Shown here: positions 45,589 through 56,914 of the stretch, piece by piece
Position numbering within the stretch: position 1 is the first letter of the stretch
How the letters are laid out: every line of letters begins with the position of its first letter
DNA from: Cymodocea nodosa
Lineage: Eukaryota; Streptophyta; Magnoliopsida; Alismatales; Cymodoceaceae
NCBI GenBank assembly: GCA_036874045.1
Contig: CM072335.1
Location: forward strand, 20,653,501-20,717,500
Length of the DNA stretch: 64,000 nucleotides
Direction of reading: 5' to 3'
Position numbers and translations under genes: made by a program
The notes under the pieces: generated by a model
The model's database searches: none
What the model was told of the DNA's origin: nothing
What the model saw: the letters and a program-made list of their open reading frames with translations, nothing else

Positions 45589-46068
45589 AAAGGACTAGTT
45601 GAATTGATTGGCTACTATGATGTTGATTTGGGAGGAGAGGTGGATAAAAGCAAAAGTACTTTAGGCTATGTATTCTGCATAGGAAGTACTGCAATAGGCT
45701 AAAGATCCAAGCTGCAAAGTATTGTTGTACTCTCAATCATAGAAGCTGAATATGTTGCAATTGTAGAGGAAGCTAAAGAAAGGATTTGGTTAGAGAATGT
45801 ACTAGCTGAATTAGGGCACAAACAGAAAAGAAGTATTCTATTCTCTGATAGTCAAAGTGCCATTTACTTAGCTAAAAATCTGAAATTCCATTCAAGGTCC
45901 AAACATATGAGAATGAGGTTTCATTTCATAAGGGAAGAGATAGAGCAAAACAAGTTAGATCTATAGAAGATTGTTGATGCTAAAAATGCTAGAGACATAT
46001 TAACCAAGGTTTTGAATCTACAGAAATTAAGGTTGTGTATGACCTTAATTGGTCTCCTAGATAACTAA
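45589..46068 (+). pseudogene. Copia D RNase H, C-terminal part
   Basis: Resumes after the inserted LTR with KGLVELIGYYDVDLGG, DKSKSTLGYVFCIGSTAIG*, SIIEAEYVAIVEEAKERIWL, LFSDSQSAIYLAKN, FHSRSKHMRMRFHFIRE and NARDILTKVLN, and stops with TAA at 46066-46068. The RNase H acidic residues in the EAEY and SDSQSA motifs remain. Stops elsewhere (for example after STAIG) confirm decay. Confidence 0.85.
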
Positions 46069-46164
46069 CAAAAAGGGGACAAAGTGTTGATGTTCTGTTT
46101 GAGTTGTTGTTGCAAGTTAATTATGAGCCAAGAGTATAGATTCTTTTAATCTTTGTGTCAGACT

Positions 46165-46179
46165 CCAAGTGAGAGATTA
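46165..46179 (+). other. Polypurine tract of Copia D
   Basis: CCAAGTGAGAGATTA directly before the 3' LTR start TGAGGGCAAG. This matches the CTCCAAGTGGGAGATT-type tract of Tnt1/Tork-like elements. Confidence 0.7.
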
Positions 46180-47094
46180 TGAGGGCAAGTAGATCAAGTG
46201 TGGAATATGCCACAAGTTGCCTTGGCCCAATCGAAAGATTGTGAACTGTAAGTCTCTAGTAGGTTAGATGTTTTGGAAAGTTATCAGCTTGAAGTATTTC
46301 AAAATAATTAAGTAGTTGGAAAGCTTATATCTAACTATCCAAAAGTTAAGAGATTTCGAAAGGTTACAGCTAGAACCTTCTGAAATGACTTAAGTGGATC
46401 TTCGGATAGTTAAGAAGCTAATTATCCAAAATTCAGAGACTTATGTGGATCTTCAGATAGTTAAGAAGCTAAGTATTCGAAAGTCAAGAACTTAAGTAGA
46501 TCTTCAGATAGTTAAGAAGGAACTATTCGAAAGTCAAGAGTTTTTCGAAAGGTTATAGCTAGAACCTTCCAAAAGGACTTAAGAGAGACTTAAGTGGATC
46601 TTTGGATAGTTACTGTCATAACTATCTGAAAGATAAGATCTCTTTGAATAGTTAGTCTGCAATAGTATCTGACCATTTTGTTAAATGTAGAGAGAAAGAA
46701 TTCCTTCAGATAGTTAAGACCAGTAATTATCCGAAATACTGCATTTTTCAGAGAGTTAGGAAGAAAGGCTTTGAAAATGAGTCTTCCTTCTCCAAAGTGT
46801 TTATTTGCTACTGTAACGGCTTTGTTGTAATTAAAGGTTTATTAACCTTAGGTTTGGATAGTATATAAACATTTATGATGTTGTAAAACATACGGTTGAT
46901 TGTGTCAAAGCTCATAAAAGAACATTCAACTCTCAGTAGACGTAGGCTGTTGCTAAATCATGTAAATCATGTCGTCTTATGCATGTTGTTTTTCTTCTAC
47001 TTCTCTTCACTCTACATTTTCGGTGAGCTTGAGAGGTGAGATTTAAGAATTGTGCCTAAGTGTCATCGTTAAATGTTCGATTTTACTTCTAACA
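46180..47094 (+). repeat. 3' LTR of Copia D
   Basis: 915 bp, TGAGGGCAAG...TTTTACTTCTAACA. It pairs with the 5' LTR at 38237-40355 and lacks the LTR-G insertion. By eye the two LTRs differ by roughly 10%, so the element is old. Confidence 0.88.
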
Positions 47095-47810
47095 CTGTAA
47101 AGTTTCCCTAAAACTCTTCTGAAAGAACACCTTTCAGAGTTTCTTCCACAACATCCCTTATGGATAGGTTCTCTTTTTCAATTAAAATGATTTAATGCAA
47201 AGAGGAATTAATCATGAAAGCATAAACATAATATAACTTTCCTCTTGTAGATATGGCAACACTTAAATCTTTAGGTAATTGCTTTGTTGCCTTAGAGTTC
47301 CTTCTGGTGACTTTCAACTTTCCTTCTTCATGTATCTTCAAGTCCTTTCAGAATTTTCTCTCTAGATTTTTTGCCGAAAGGGAACTCACTTACAAACATC
47401 AATTTTACTCAATTTATATTTCATTGAGAAAATTTAATTGTTTGCATACAATCCTACAACATGTTCTTTCTCTTCTAGATTTTCTACAACCACTTACTAC
47501 ATGATTGTCAAGACATAACTTGTTCATGGAGTTAGCGAAACTCAACGAACTTACTCTGTGGACTTAACTATAACTCAATGAACTTGCTTCGTGGAGTTAA
47601 CTTTTTTGAACCACGATCTTTAATCTTGACTTTGTCAAATCGATCTCTGATTACCATCTATAAATATTTTGACCGAGTCTTTTGTAATATGGTGAAACAT
47701 GTGTATGTTTATGTGTGTGCCACGTGTCATCTGCAAAACAAATAATCTTGCACCAAAACTTTGATTAAATAAAACTATAATAGTTAAATACATTCATCAA
47801 AGTCCTAACA
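47095..47810 (-). repeat. LTR-H, right part
   Basis: Continuation of the LTR that starts at 37862, ending CAAAGTCCTAACA. It contains GAGTTAGCGAAACTCAACGAAC- and GTGGAGTTAAC-type motifs and a CACGTG. The open frame 47253-47504 has no recognisable domain. Confidence 0.6.
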
Positions 47811-48209
47811 TTACAACCTTTCATAGATTTATGCCCATAACTTTATGAACTTATGCAAAGTAGAATATTACCAACATCTGTAAACTTATCTCCTTAACTT
47901 TAAGAACTCTTACAGGCTAACATGTGTAAAGTATAATTCTATATCTTTTTACAAACTACCTATACTAGACTTATAACTTTACGAACCCCCTTAGGAAATA
48001 ATCTTACAAAGGTCCATCAAGTTATCCTAATAACTTTACAGATTTTATATATCATAAGTTTATAAAGGTTCATAACGTTAAAGTCATATCTTTATGAACT
48101 TAAGACTTAACTTATATAACTCCATAACTTTATGGCTATTCATCAATTTATCATCTTAACTATACGAGTTGTTGTAAAATTATATATTTAAATAAAATTT
48201 AGAGCTTTA
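47811..48209. repeat. LTR-like motif-rich interval
   Basis: About 400 bp filled with CATAACTTTATGAACTTA-type imperfect palindromes. It resembles LTR bodies, but no TG/CA border or second copy was identified. Confidence 0.4.
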
Positions 48210-48722
48210 AACCAAAGTCATAAGTTAGATAAATTTTTGATTATACTTAAACATTATGGACTTGATATTATTTATGAAATTCATCATTTTGCATACTTTA
48301 AAAATCATTTTGTCACTCATCAAAATATATCAATATTAATGAATAAGAACATTATCCCTAATAGTTATATTACCTTTGGTGTTAAAATTAAGTTGTGTTT
48401 GAATCATTTTATTTTTTTCAAGATTTTTAGATGAACAACTAGTTACATGTCTAGATAAATGACTTATACCACCTGAAGCTTTACATGAAAAGTTTACATT
48501 ACAAATTTTGTAGTAGACCCTCTCCACCGTAGTACCATCTCCCAACTCTTTCATCTTTATTGTAAACTTTGACCATAAATTTGACATTCTTCTTGATTTA
48601 GCAATGGTAGTTAAAGTCAATGCTCCACCTTCTTCTATAGCTTGAGCTTAAGAGTATTGTTGTTCCTACTCAAAATTATCGTTAGCATTGACAATATTGT
48701 TGAAGATGAAGTTGTGTGTCAT
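48210..48722 (-). pseudogene. hAT transposase N-terminus with BED zinc finger
   Basis: The ATG near 48720 opens MTHNFIFNNIVNANDNFE* and, after stops, the open segment 48620-48336 with SNLWSKFTIKM, ERVYYKICNVNFSCKASGGI and SHLSRHVTSC. The Cys-X2-Cys...His-X4-Cys spacing is a BED-type finger (the last ligand is Cys or His in this family). It would bind subterminal repeats of the element. A degraded FDE...MI...YNQKFI stretch follows to 48210. Most of the RNase-H-fold catalytic domain is missing. Confidence 0.7.
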
Positions 48723-48935
48723 TTTTGCAAAGAATCTGACTTGAGAGTTGAAGAAAGTTGAAGCCTAAAAGATGATCTTTGTATTTTGTGAAAGAAAGAG
48801 AAAAGATTAAATGAGTATGAATTGTGAAAAAAATTCTAACATTCTTCTCAATTTATAGATTTTTCCATCACCATTCCTCTCTCCCTTTCTTCCCTTCTTT
48901 TTTCCTTTTATTTCTACCATTGGTTTCAATGTTCG

Positions 48936-49175
48936 TTTTTTATGAACGTTGAAAAATGAACAACGATGTTCGTAAAAATCAAACGTTATTTCATTTTTTA
49001 CGAATGTTAAAAAATGTTCGTAAAATAATGTTCATTTTTTACGAACGTTGAAATAACGTTCGTTTTTTACAAACGATAAATAACAAACGTTATTTCATTT
49101 TTTACGAACGTTAAAAAATGTTCGTAAAATAATGTTCATTTTTTTACGAACGTTGAAAACAACATTTGCTTTTAA
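48936..49175. repeat. Palindromic ACGAACGTT subterminal repeats of the hAT
   Basis: About ten copies of AACGTTCGTT / ACGAACGTT in both orientations, arranged in a duplicated ~110-bp unit (49005-49075 and 49087-49160 are nearly identical). It lies between the transposon end and its gene. Such clusters are usually transposase binding sites in hAT elements. Confidence 0.65.
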
Positions 49176-49383
49176 GTTTTAATGAAATTACGAATACAAG
49201 CTAGGCTCGAATTAGCTCGTGGGCTAGCCTAGCTCAATCCAAATCGACCCGTGGGTCAATTTTTTAATATATTATAGCCCAACCCAACCCAATTTTTTAA
49301 ATTAGGTTAGGCTGAGCTAGCCCATAACGAGCCAAGTCAGGCTGGCCCGCAATGACTCAACCCAATTGACACCTCTATCTCCA

Positions 49384-50006
49384 TTGTCTTTTTGAATTTC
49401 CACTATCTCCACTCTATTTTTGAATCTCCACAATCTCCTGTCATAAAACAATCGAAAGTTTTCTTTCTAGAGAGTTGTAGAATATATTTTTTAAGTCACC
49501 GCTTTAGTTGAACACTTATTCTTTAAAACTTGTAAAAACTCAAACACTTATCTATAACTCTTTAAGTTTTTTACTTGCAAAATACATGACTAAAACAAAT
49601 AAATTTAACATTTCGTTAGTCACTTTATAAAATTTGAAAAGTTATCTATCCATGCATAAAAACTTAAACAATTATCTAACACTTTGACTTTTCTTTACTG
49701 AACGCATATGGAAAATACATGAAAACTTAAAACGTTAAAAACACACATGTAGATAACTATACAAATTTTTAACATAACTCTTTGACTAACTAGAAATGTT
49801 AACTTATAACTATACAACTTTTTAAAACCATGTTAACATTTACCAATGTGACTGATTAAAAACTAGTTCATGGAATCAACATAATTTAATGGACTATCTC
49901 CATTGACTTAACTACTAACTCAATGAACTAGTTCCGTTGAGTACGACATATACTTAGACTTATAAACTTTAATAAAATATTTATCATCAAAATAAAATTT
50001 CTAACA
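49384..50006 (-). repeat. LTR-G, partial second copy
   Basis: From GTCTTTTTGAATTTCCAC to AAATTTCTAACA. It aligns with 39620-40203 of the complete solo LTR-G. The missing left part was replaced by the hAT. Confidence 0.75.
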
Positions 50007-50816
50007 CTAAGTAATTTAATTAAATTAAATACTTAAAATAAAACAATAATAATATTTGTTTAATTGAAAATTTTCCTTTTGGTTAAACTAATCATGTATA
50101 ATGTAGTCTTTAAAATTATATATATAAATATGCATTTATTGATTTCACTTGAAACACATTCGACTTAATCGAAATCTAAGAAATATAAAATTATTATTAT
50201 ATATGTTTTGGTGGTTGAATTGAATTAATATCAATTCCACCAAATATAAAAGAAATTAAAAAAAAATTATCAGTTGAATTGAAAAGCGATCAGTTAATCA
50301 ATTCAAAAAATATATATATATTTTCAAAATATCAATTGAACCAAAACAAAATCGATTCAACCAGTTAAAAAACATAAAAATAAATAAAATAATAATAAAG
50401 CAAGTTAAATTGGGAAATTTTTTTTGGTTAAACCAATCTTTTAAATATACATTTATTGGTTTCACTAGAAACATGCTTAATTTAACTGAAATCTTAATAA
50501 TATAAAATTATTATTATATATGTTATGGTGGTTGAATCGAATTAATATCAATTCGGCTAAATATAAAAGAAATTAAAAAATAATAATTGTTAGTTGAAAC
50601 AAAAACTGATGAGTTCAATCAATTCAAAATATATTATTAACATATATATATATATAGCATAAATTATCGGTTGAACCAAAAGATCATCAATTCAATCGTT
50701 TACAACATTAGTAAATATTAATAATTTATAATCTATTAGTTGAACCAATATATTTGTGGTTCAATCATTCTCTAATAAATAAATATGTAAATATTAATAA
50801 TATATTAATATATATA
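50007..50816. repeat. AT-rich interval with ~315-bp tandem duplication
   Basis: The phrase GGTGGTTGAATTGAATTAAT...AAATATAAAAGAAATTAAA occurs at about 50209 and again at about 50526. Flanking CACTTGAAACACATTCG / CACTAGAAACATGCTTA segments also repeat, so a unit of about 315 bp is duplicated. No coding sequence seen. Confidence 0.6.
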
Positions 50817-52348
50817 TGTTAGTTTATTATTTTACAAGTTAATTTTGATAATGAAAAATCGAGTGCTTAATATTAGATTATATGTTGTTAGTACTCATTT
50901 TAATATATTTGTGATTGCCTAATTGTTTTTATTTAGTAAATCTTTGAAAATAGGTTTCGGAAGGTTTCAATTATTCTTAGGTACATTATCAAAAAGTTCC
51001 ATTAGAAGTCATTACAGATCCACGTAAATGGGATAGTTTTATTTTTACTCTATATGTTTAGAGAGTTTCCTTTGAAACTATTTGAAAATCCTTTAACCAT
51101 CGGTGAGTTTCAACCTTCTTATGTTCAAACTATTTTAATTTTTGAAAGTATCTAAAATGTCTTTTATTTTGGAAGGTTTCATTTTATGTACCAGATAATT
51201 TCATTTTTAAATACTTAAAGAGTATTTCATTCACTGTTTCCAAAAAGATACATGTTGTGATCTTAACACATGACTTAAGTTGTCTTTCAAAAGGTTACAA
51301 AGGAAACTATTTGAAATGCTTTAAGCATCAAAGAGTTATATTTTGCAAGTATCTGAAATACCCTTTCACCATCAAATGGTTTGTTTTAAAGTTTTCTACT
51401 ATTATTTATAGAAGGACATGTGTCTTAATTTAAACGCATAACTTTATTTGTCCTTTAGAAGGTTTTGTTTTAAACTATCTAAAATGTTTTTGAGCATCGA
51501 AAGGTTTCAACTCTAAGTCTCTAATTTTCTAAAAGTATCCGATGATTTTGAAATTAAGAATCTACTATTGTTATATCTTAACTTACTGTTTTGGCAATAT
51601 ATCATTTTGATTGTAGATCTTAATTGATGACTATTGATCATTTCTAGAAATGGATTAATGCACAAGGAATCTAACAAATTTAGAGTACTTTTTAGATAAA
51701 GAATTCTCGATGGAAAATAGAAAAACTAGATTTACAGAACAAAGAGAATAAACAAAATACACAAAAGGAGAAAAAGAATTTATACAACTTTGCAAACAAC
51801 TAGAAGATCCTTCTACAACGTCTATTGAAGATCCAACCCTGTAGATTGATCTAGATTTCTCCTTGAACTTCAGCAATTGACTTCTTTACAAGGGTTTTCT
51901 TTTGTTGTGTGTTTTGAATCATTGACTTTTGAGCTAAATCCATCTCATTGATTTTCTGAGAAACCTTAACACACAAGGGTGTGTAAGTGAACCTTCATAA
52001 GGTTGGGGCCTTAGTGAAAGAGTGAAGTATGACACTTCACTTGCTCAAGATTGGGGTATTGAGTACACAAAGTTAGTGTTTTGTATAAGGTTGTTGAACC
52101 TGAAAAACAACACTTGTAGGGTTATTGTTTAGCCCGAGAAAAACAACACTTGTAAGGATTATTGCTTAGCATGCAAAAGCAACTTGACTTAGGTTTATGC
52201 TAAGCCTTAAAAGTACTTAGTAAATTTTCAAGGTTGGGGTCTTAAGGAGTGGACTACCGAGTTTGAGGAACCACTATAAATTTTTTGTGTTCTTTTGTTA
52301 CTACATTGTGCTTACTGTGATTAAATCATTTTAATTAGAGTTCATTAG
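50817..52348 (+). repeat. LTR of family E, copy 2
   Basis: Starts TGTTAGTTTATTATTTTAC and follows the 33431 copy to GAGTTCATTAG, where LTR-T begins. Copy 1 continues with TGTCAACA, so the last 8 bp should lie beyond element C. This gives the order: E first, then C. The minus-strand open frame at 51655-51876 has no recognisable domain. Confidence 0.75.
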
Positions 52349-52835
52349 TGTTGAGTATTTTGTTTTGATGATGTGTGCTAAATGAATGTAATCATATTTA
52401 CTCAATTACTATTGTTTGTAAAAGTAAATTAAGAACATCAATTAATACAGAAAAAGTTTACTAATATAAATACTTGTCTGTAATGGATTTGAAATTATAT
52501 TAAATTAAATAACTAGCCATTAAGTTATACTAACTTTTTATTTAACTAAACATTAAGTTAACGTGTGTTTTTATTGTAAAGCATGATATGTTTTAAAGTT
52601 ACATTTTCTGTATCATGTATAGTGCACGTTAAGACAACTCGTTGAGTTAGTGCTTTATTTGTATAAAGGTCACATGAGAACTCGTTGAGTTACAAGCTTA
52701 AAGGTTAAAATAAGTCATGTGAGAACTCATTGAGTTAGTAAACAAAATGTTAAAGTGAAGAGACAAACTTGTTAACTTAGTATTATGCACGTGGTGAAAT
52801 TAAAGTTTACAAATATTATATTATATCACGTGAGT
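52349..52835 (+). repeat. 5' LTR-T of Copia C, first part
   Basis: Begins TGTTGAGTATTTTGTTTTG immediately after ATTAG of LTR-E and follows the solo LTR-T at 27747. It stops at TCACGTGAGT, where Gypsy element F is inserted. It resumes at 58441. Confidence 0.85.
52831..52835. repeat. Target duplication of Gypsy F (TGAGT), left
   Basis: TGAGT precedes the F insertion and recurs at 58441-58445 directly after it. Joining the flanks restores the LTR-T sequence (CACGTGAGTTGTACATG; compare CACATGAGTTGCACATG of the solo LTR). Confidence 0.92.
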
Positions 52836-54796
52836 TGTCTGCCTTGTTAACTTCTATTTGTAACTTAATTAATTTATCTTTATGCTTATCAGTAATTCCT
52901 TTTTAGAAGTCAACAAACCATCTTTCACACAAATTAGATATTAATTCCAATTTGTATTTTAACTGCAAGTGTACAATGTATATTGTATTTGTGTGCAAGT
53001 ACAGGTCGATCCCATAGAGAATTGAGGACGAATTTTGTACTGTTCCGTTTTTAATAATGAAATTTATATATTTAGTAAGCACTCCGTTATGTTAAAGCTA
53101 ATTCAACAAACTAATCTCGTGAAATTGAAGTAACTCAATGAAGCTATCTATCCAGTTTAATATTGCTACTTACAAATGAATTTGGTCAATCATTGGGTGT
53201 TTCCATAAATTGTAAATAACATCAATTAAGCTCTTTAATGCTAGTTAATATTAGATTTATCATTCAGCAACACTTACATTTAGATATTTCAAACAGTAAC
53301 CATTAAAATCTTTAAGTATCAGAAACGATTCAATTTCAGTAAACTGTAAAACTATTTTCTATTTTCTAAATTAAACAAACATGAAACATTTCAAACACTA
53401 ACATTAATCACGATACAAAACAAATAATACAACACTCAAATACTAACTATAAACATAGATAAGTTATTTTTGGTATTTTTGTTTTTATATGATCATGAAA
53501 ATGGGCGAAAGTTGAAATGTAAAAGTAATCTCTATCGATAGTAAAAACTTTCGTCACTACATGCGACACGATTACACCACTGAAAATCTAACCACTTACA
53601 ATTCTGTCTCCTCTCCCTATAGAATCGCGAGTCTACAATTGCAAGTTGATCTCCTCTTCAACATATTGGCATCACCCGAAACCAAGGCTAGAAGTTTTAA
53701 AATCTCCTGCGATATGAGTCAGTGCTTGGTGAAAATGATTTCCCTTCTCGCGACGCGATCACTCCTCACAGTGGTTGTTAGGCACCGTGTTTGGCTCAAA
53801 ATCGACCTAATATCAAGAAAGTGTCCTCACAGACCTCCGATGGTTAGTGATTATGGTGGTGGTGGTGATGGTAGTGTGGAACTTCAGGGAACTTCTATCG
53901 CTGCTTGTAGTTAGCGCGGTCCTCCTCCTCTACACACACACTAGCCACATAGCTTCGTTTTTTTTTCTCCTTGTCTTTTATATTTCTTAGTAGTAACTAC
54001 TTCTACTTCGATGATCTGTTGGATTTCCTTCGTTCAAATCAACGATGGTGATTTCTTCTTCCTTCCACGAGCAATTTCCTACGTGATACGTGCAATCGTG
54101 GTTTTCCTTTGAATGTCTTGTTTCTGTAACCGCTACAATGGCATATTAGAAAATAAATGGTCCGTGGAGTTATAGATAACTCAACGGACTTACTTCGTTG
54201 ATTTAACTATAAAACACGTGCAATAAAGAAATAAGCCACTAACATAACATGTTACCTTAGTATGTATTCATGTAACTCAACACGTACAGTTATGCTAACT
54301 TAACGAGTTAAACATGTGCATCTCACATGATGTACTAAAGCATTTAAATTCAACACGTGCATAATTCTATCTTAACAAGTCCAAATATTTCGGACACTTA
54401 CGAACCTAACTATCCGATGCTCAGATGCATTTCGGATAGTTACAGATAACCTTCCAAAAATCCACTTAAGTCATACATTGTAGTTTCAACACTTGTAATC
54501 CAGGAAATAATAAAATATTCTTTAAGCATTTAAAACATAACTGTCCAGTACATTAAACATAACTCTCCGAAATAATAGAAAATTCGGATACTTAAGAATT
54601 TCACAGCCTGCAATTTACCGACAGTTCAGAAATGTACTAAATTAACATTAATTCCCTGGAATTATGCAGATTCTTTCATTAAAGCATATAATAGTGCAAT
54701 TATAACATAATGACTTAATTCTCATACGATAAGCTAAATATTATGTAATTAATCATCATTTAACCGTTAATATTATGCACTTTTTCATTCTAAACA
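52836..54796 (-). repeat. 3' LTR of Gypsy F
   Basis: In element orientation it starts TGTTTAGAATGAAAAAGTGC at 54796, directly after a purine tract. The first ~520 bp match the right LTR at 58440-57936. Near its other end it has CTGCAAGTGTACAATG and AAGTACAGGTCGATCCCAT, the Gypsy-type LTR 3' signature also seen at 43860. It contains a TTTCGGATAGTTA palindrome (54430-54459) like those of the Copia LTRs. The open frame at 53561-53914 has no recognisable domain; a short GGTGGTGGTGATGG run lies within it. Confidence 0.75.
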
Positions 54797-54811
54797 CCTT
54801 CCCCCATACTT
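54797..54811 (-). other. Polypurine tract of Gypsy F
   Basis: The reverse complement reads AAGTATGGGGGAAGG and is preceded by GGGACTAGCAAAATTT, a context typical of the 3' PPT in plant Gypsy elements. The LTR starts immediately after. Confidence 0.8.
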
Positions 54812-56425
54812 AAATTTTGCTAGTCCCATAGCAAACTAAGATCTAACTAATTGGTCTTTCTAAAGTGCTAGATTTAATTCTTCATTTCACTCTTCTTCAG
54901 AATAATAAATAAGATTACTATATAGATATTCTGTATGCTTCAGTAATCTATTTTAACTTTGTTTTCTCCTCTTCAACCTGCAAATATATTTAGAATATAT
55001 GTAAATTACATACAAAATATATCAACATCACATAGGTGTTAATTATATTATCATTTTTTCTTTTCAACATCTGTCATCCTGAATTTTCCAATATGATTTC
55101 CAAAATAAATTTCAAGTACATATAAATCAAAGCACAATCCAATTCAATATGATTAAGACAAGTAGAATAAAGAATTGTATCTCAAATAAACAACTTCAAA
55201 AGTCTATTCTAGATTCATACTTCAGCAATTTTAGATAACAGAACATATACTCAATTCAGAAGATATCTGTATTTCACAAAACACTTGTATCTTTTTAGAA
55301 CAGTATATGCATATTTGTACCTTAAAAGTTAATTTGACAAGCTTGAATCATACAAGAACTTTCTAGTGTACCCATGTATCGAGCTTTCAGTCAACAATCC
55401 TAGATCTGATTAGGATCTTAGGTTGCTAGATTTAAAGTCATTTTCAAGTCAACAATCCTTACATACCTATCTACTCAAGTACAAAAGGCTCGTGATCAAA
55501 CAAGTCAATAAACTCTGAAAGTTTTTTTCTTTTTTTCTTTTTTTTCTTTTTTTTCAACACAGTATATATACGTATTTCATTAATACAGATGTAATAAAAA
55601 ACAAATCTCGTATAATCCTGCTTTTATTATGTACTGAAAATATGAATCCATCTCAATAAGCTCATACTTTTTCTATAGTTTAATAAGATCTACACATAAA
55701 TCATTCTACAAGTTTAATCAATCAAATTAAATGTATCTTTGATCATATGTATTTCATTTAATCTAAAAATCAGCATTTCAGCTCTTTCAAGATTTCAGAT
55801 AATTTACTGAGTTTCAGTTAAACATTCTGATTTCTTTTTAAAATCGTGAAACTATTAAACTCATAAATTTCAGCAAAAACATAAGATACTATATCTAGAT
55901 TTGTATAAGGAGTAAAATTTGTAGAATCTTATATAAGATTCTAAATATAACATTCAAGCAGTTACAGTTCTTAAAAAAAAAAATTACAATCTCAATTATC
56001 AATTTCCACAAAACTTTGCAGTACCATTTTAATTCCTTTAATTAACAAACTTACATGGCTATTACTTTAATTACCTCCCCCCCATACCTATTTTTTTTGC
56101 ATTGTCCTCAATGTAAAAGATTTGACAATAAATACAGTAATTGTAACAAGCATGAATATTGTTTCATTGACTTAGCATTTAACTCAATGAACTTAATTCG
56201 TTGAGTTAATAAATAACTCCACGAATTGAGTTTAAATCTAAATTCAGGATAAGTAATTAATTACATACCTTGTTTCATTTGTATCTTCTTCTGTATATTC
56301 TGATTTTTGATTTTGAAAAACTTTTCATTCACAAATAACATTTAATAGATATTGATAAATCAGTGTCTTGTATGGAACCTAGGCCCCTATGCCTTTGGTG
56401 GCTCACAAGCAAGCTAGTTGGTTTC
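54812..56425 (-). other. Internal spacer of Gypsy F homologous to Copia post-pol region
   Basis: Non-coding. On the minus strand, 55521-55330 matches 11391-11590 of Copia B and 62858-63055 of Copia C at about 80-85% by eye (shared runs such as GAGCCTTTTGTACTT, AGATAGGTATGTAAGGATTG and AAAGTTCTTGTATGATTCAA). Similarity extends, more weakly, from about 56060 to 54960. A poly-pyrimidine run at 55525-55553 interrupts it. At 56110-56070 is TGAGGACAATG...TATGGGGGGGAGG, an internal purine tract of the kind that precedes the env-like gene in Athila elements. Confidence 0.7.
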
Positions 56426-56914
56426 CTAGAATAGATACCAACAAACTAGATTGATATTTTTGTTTTTCTTTTTCTTTTTAATCGTTTGATGTGTTGGATA
56501 ATATTTTTCTAGAAAAACAAAGCAAAATTCAGTCCACGTAGAAATTGAATCAAGCGACAAAGTATATAACCATCTCTTAGCTGTGTCTTTTAAAGCAAAA
56601 GGGATATATCTAAGTTTAATAGCATCTATACTCATATTCGGCATTTTCATCATTTGACAAACTTCGTTAAATTCTCTAAGGAAATAATAGGCATCTTCTC
56701 TTTCTAATCCATGAAAATGTGGCAATTGATTGATATAATTAGACTTCAGTTCAAACCTATCTCCCTCAAAGTTTGGCAATCGAATACATGAAGGTTCATC
56801 AACTAATTCAGGATATAGAATTTCCCCTAATGGTTTTTCTACTAGAGCAACCATATCTTCGTTCTCTTTTAAAGAAAGGTTTGCTACACCCCTAAGGATT
56901 TCGTTAAAGTCCAA
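56426..56914 (-). pseudogene. Ty3/gypsy gag N-terminal part (element F)
   Basis: An open frame from the ATG at 56914 encodes ~150 residues of Retrotrans_gag type: CIRLPNFEGDRFELKSNYI, QLPHFHGLEREDAYYFLREF, MSIDAIKLRYIPFALKDTAK and RWLYTLSLDSISTWTEFCF, then FLEKYYPTHQT. These are Athila/Tat-lineage gag features. The frame then enters a Lys-rich run and stops at 56426; the zinc knuckle and all of pol are missing. Gag would form the element's particles. Confidence 0.8.

Larger units (their letters stand above)
48210..49377 (-). mobile_element. hAT transposon 5' portion
   Basis: Minus-strand hAT end. The terminus is at 49377 (reverse complement TAGAGGTGTCAATTGGG, a typical plant hAT end), followed by GGGCC-rich subterminal sequence, a palindromic repeat zone (48936-49175) and the start of the transposase gene at 48720. 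It is truncated near 48210. It lies inside an LTR-G, whose 3' part resumes at about 49384. The 8-bp duplication could not be shown because the other end is missing. Confidence 0.65.

Noticed and set aside
38230..47100. Perfect target duplication around Copia D
   Set aside because: The left flank (about TCATA before TG, depending on the border) and the right flank (CTGTA) do not match well. The LTR pair and PBS/PPT define the element, but the duplication has decayed or the left border is slightly different.
49005..49160. CRISPR-like regular repeats
   Set aside because: Repeats are palindromic, unequal in spacing and part of a eukaryotic hAT end. No cas genes are present, and the genome is a plant's.
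37577..49377. One hAT element split by all insertions between 37.8 and 48.2 kb
   Set aside because: Both hAT fragments include the same protein segment after the BED finger, so they cannot be two parts of one transposase gene.
53561..53914. 117-codon open frame within the Gypsy-F LTR
   Set aside because: No recognisable domain, not present in the shared part of the other LTR, and on the strand opposite to the element. Considered chance.
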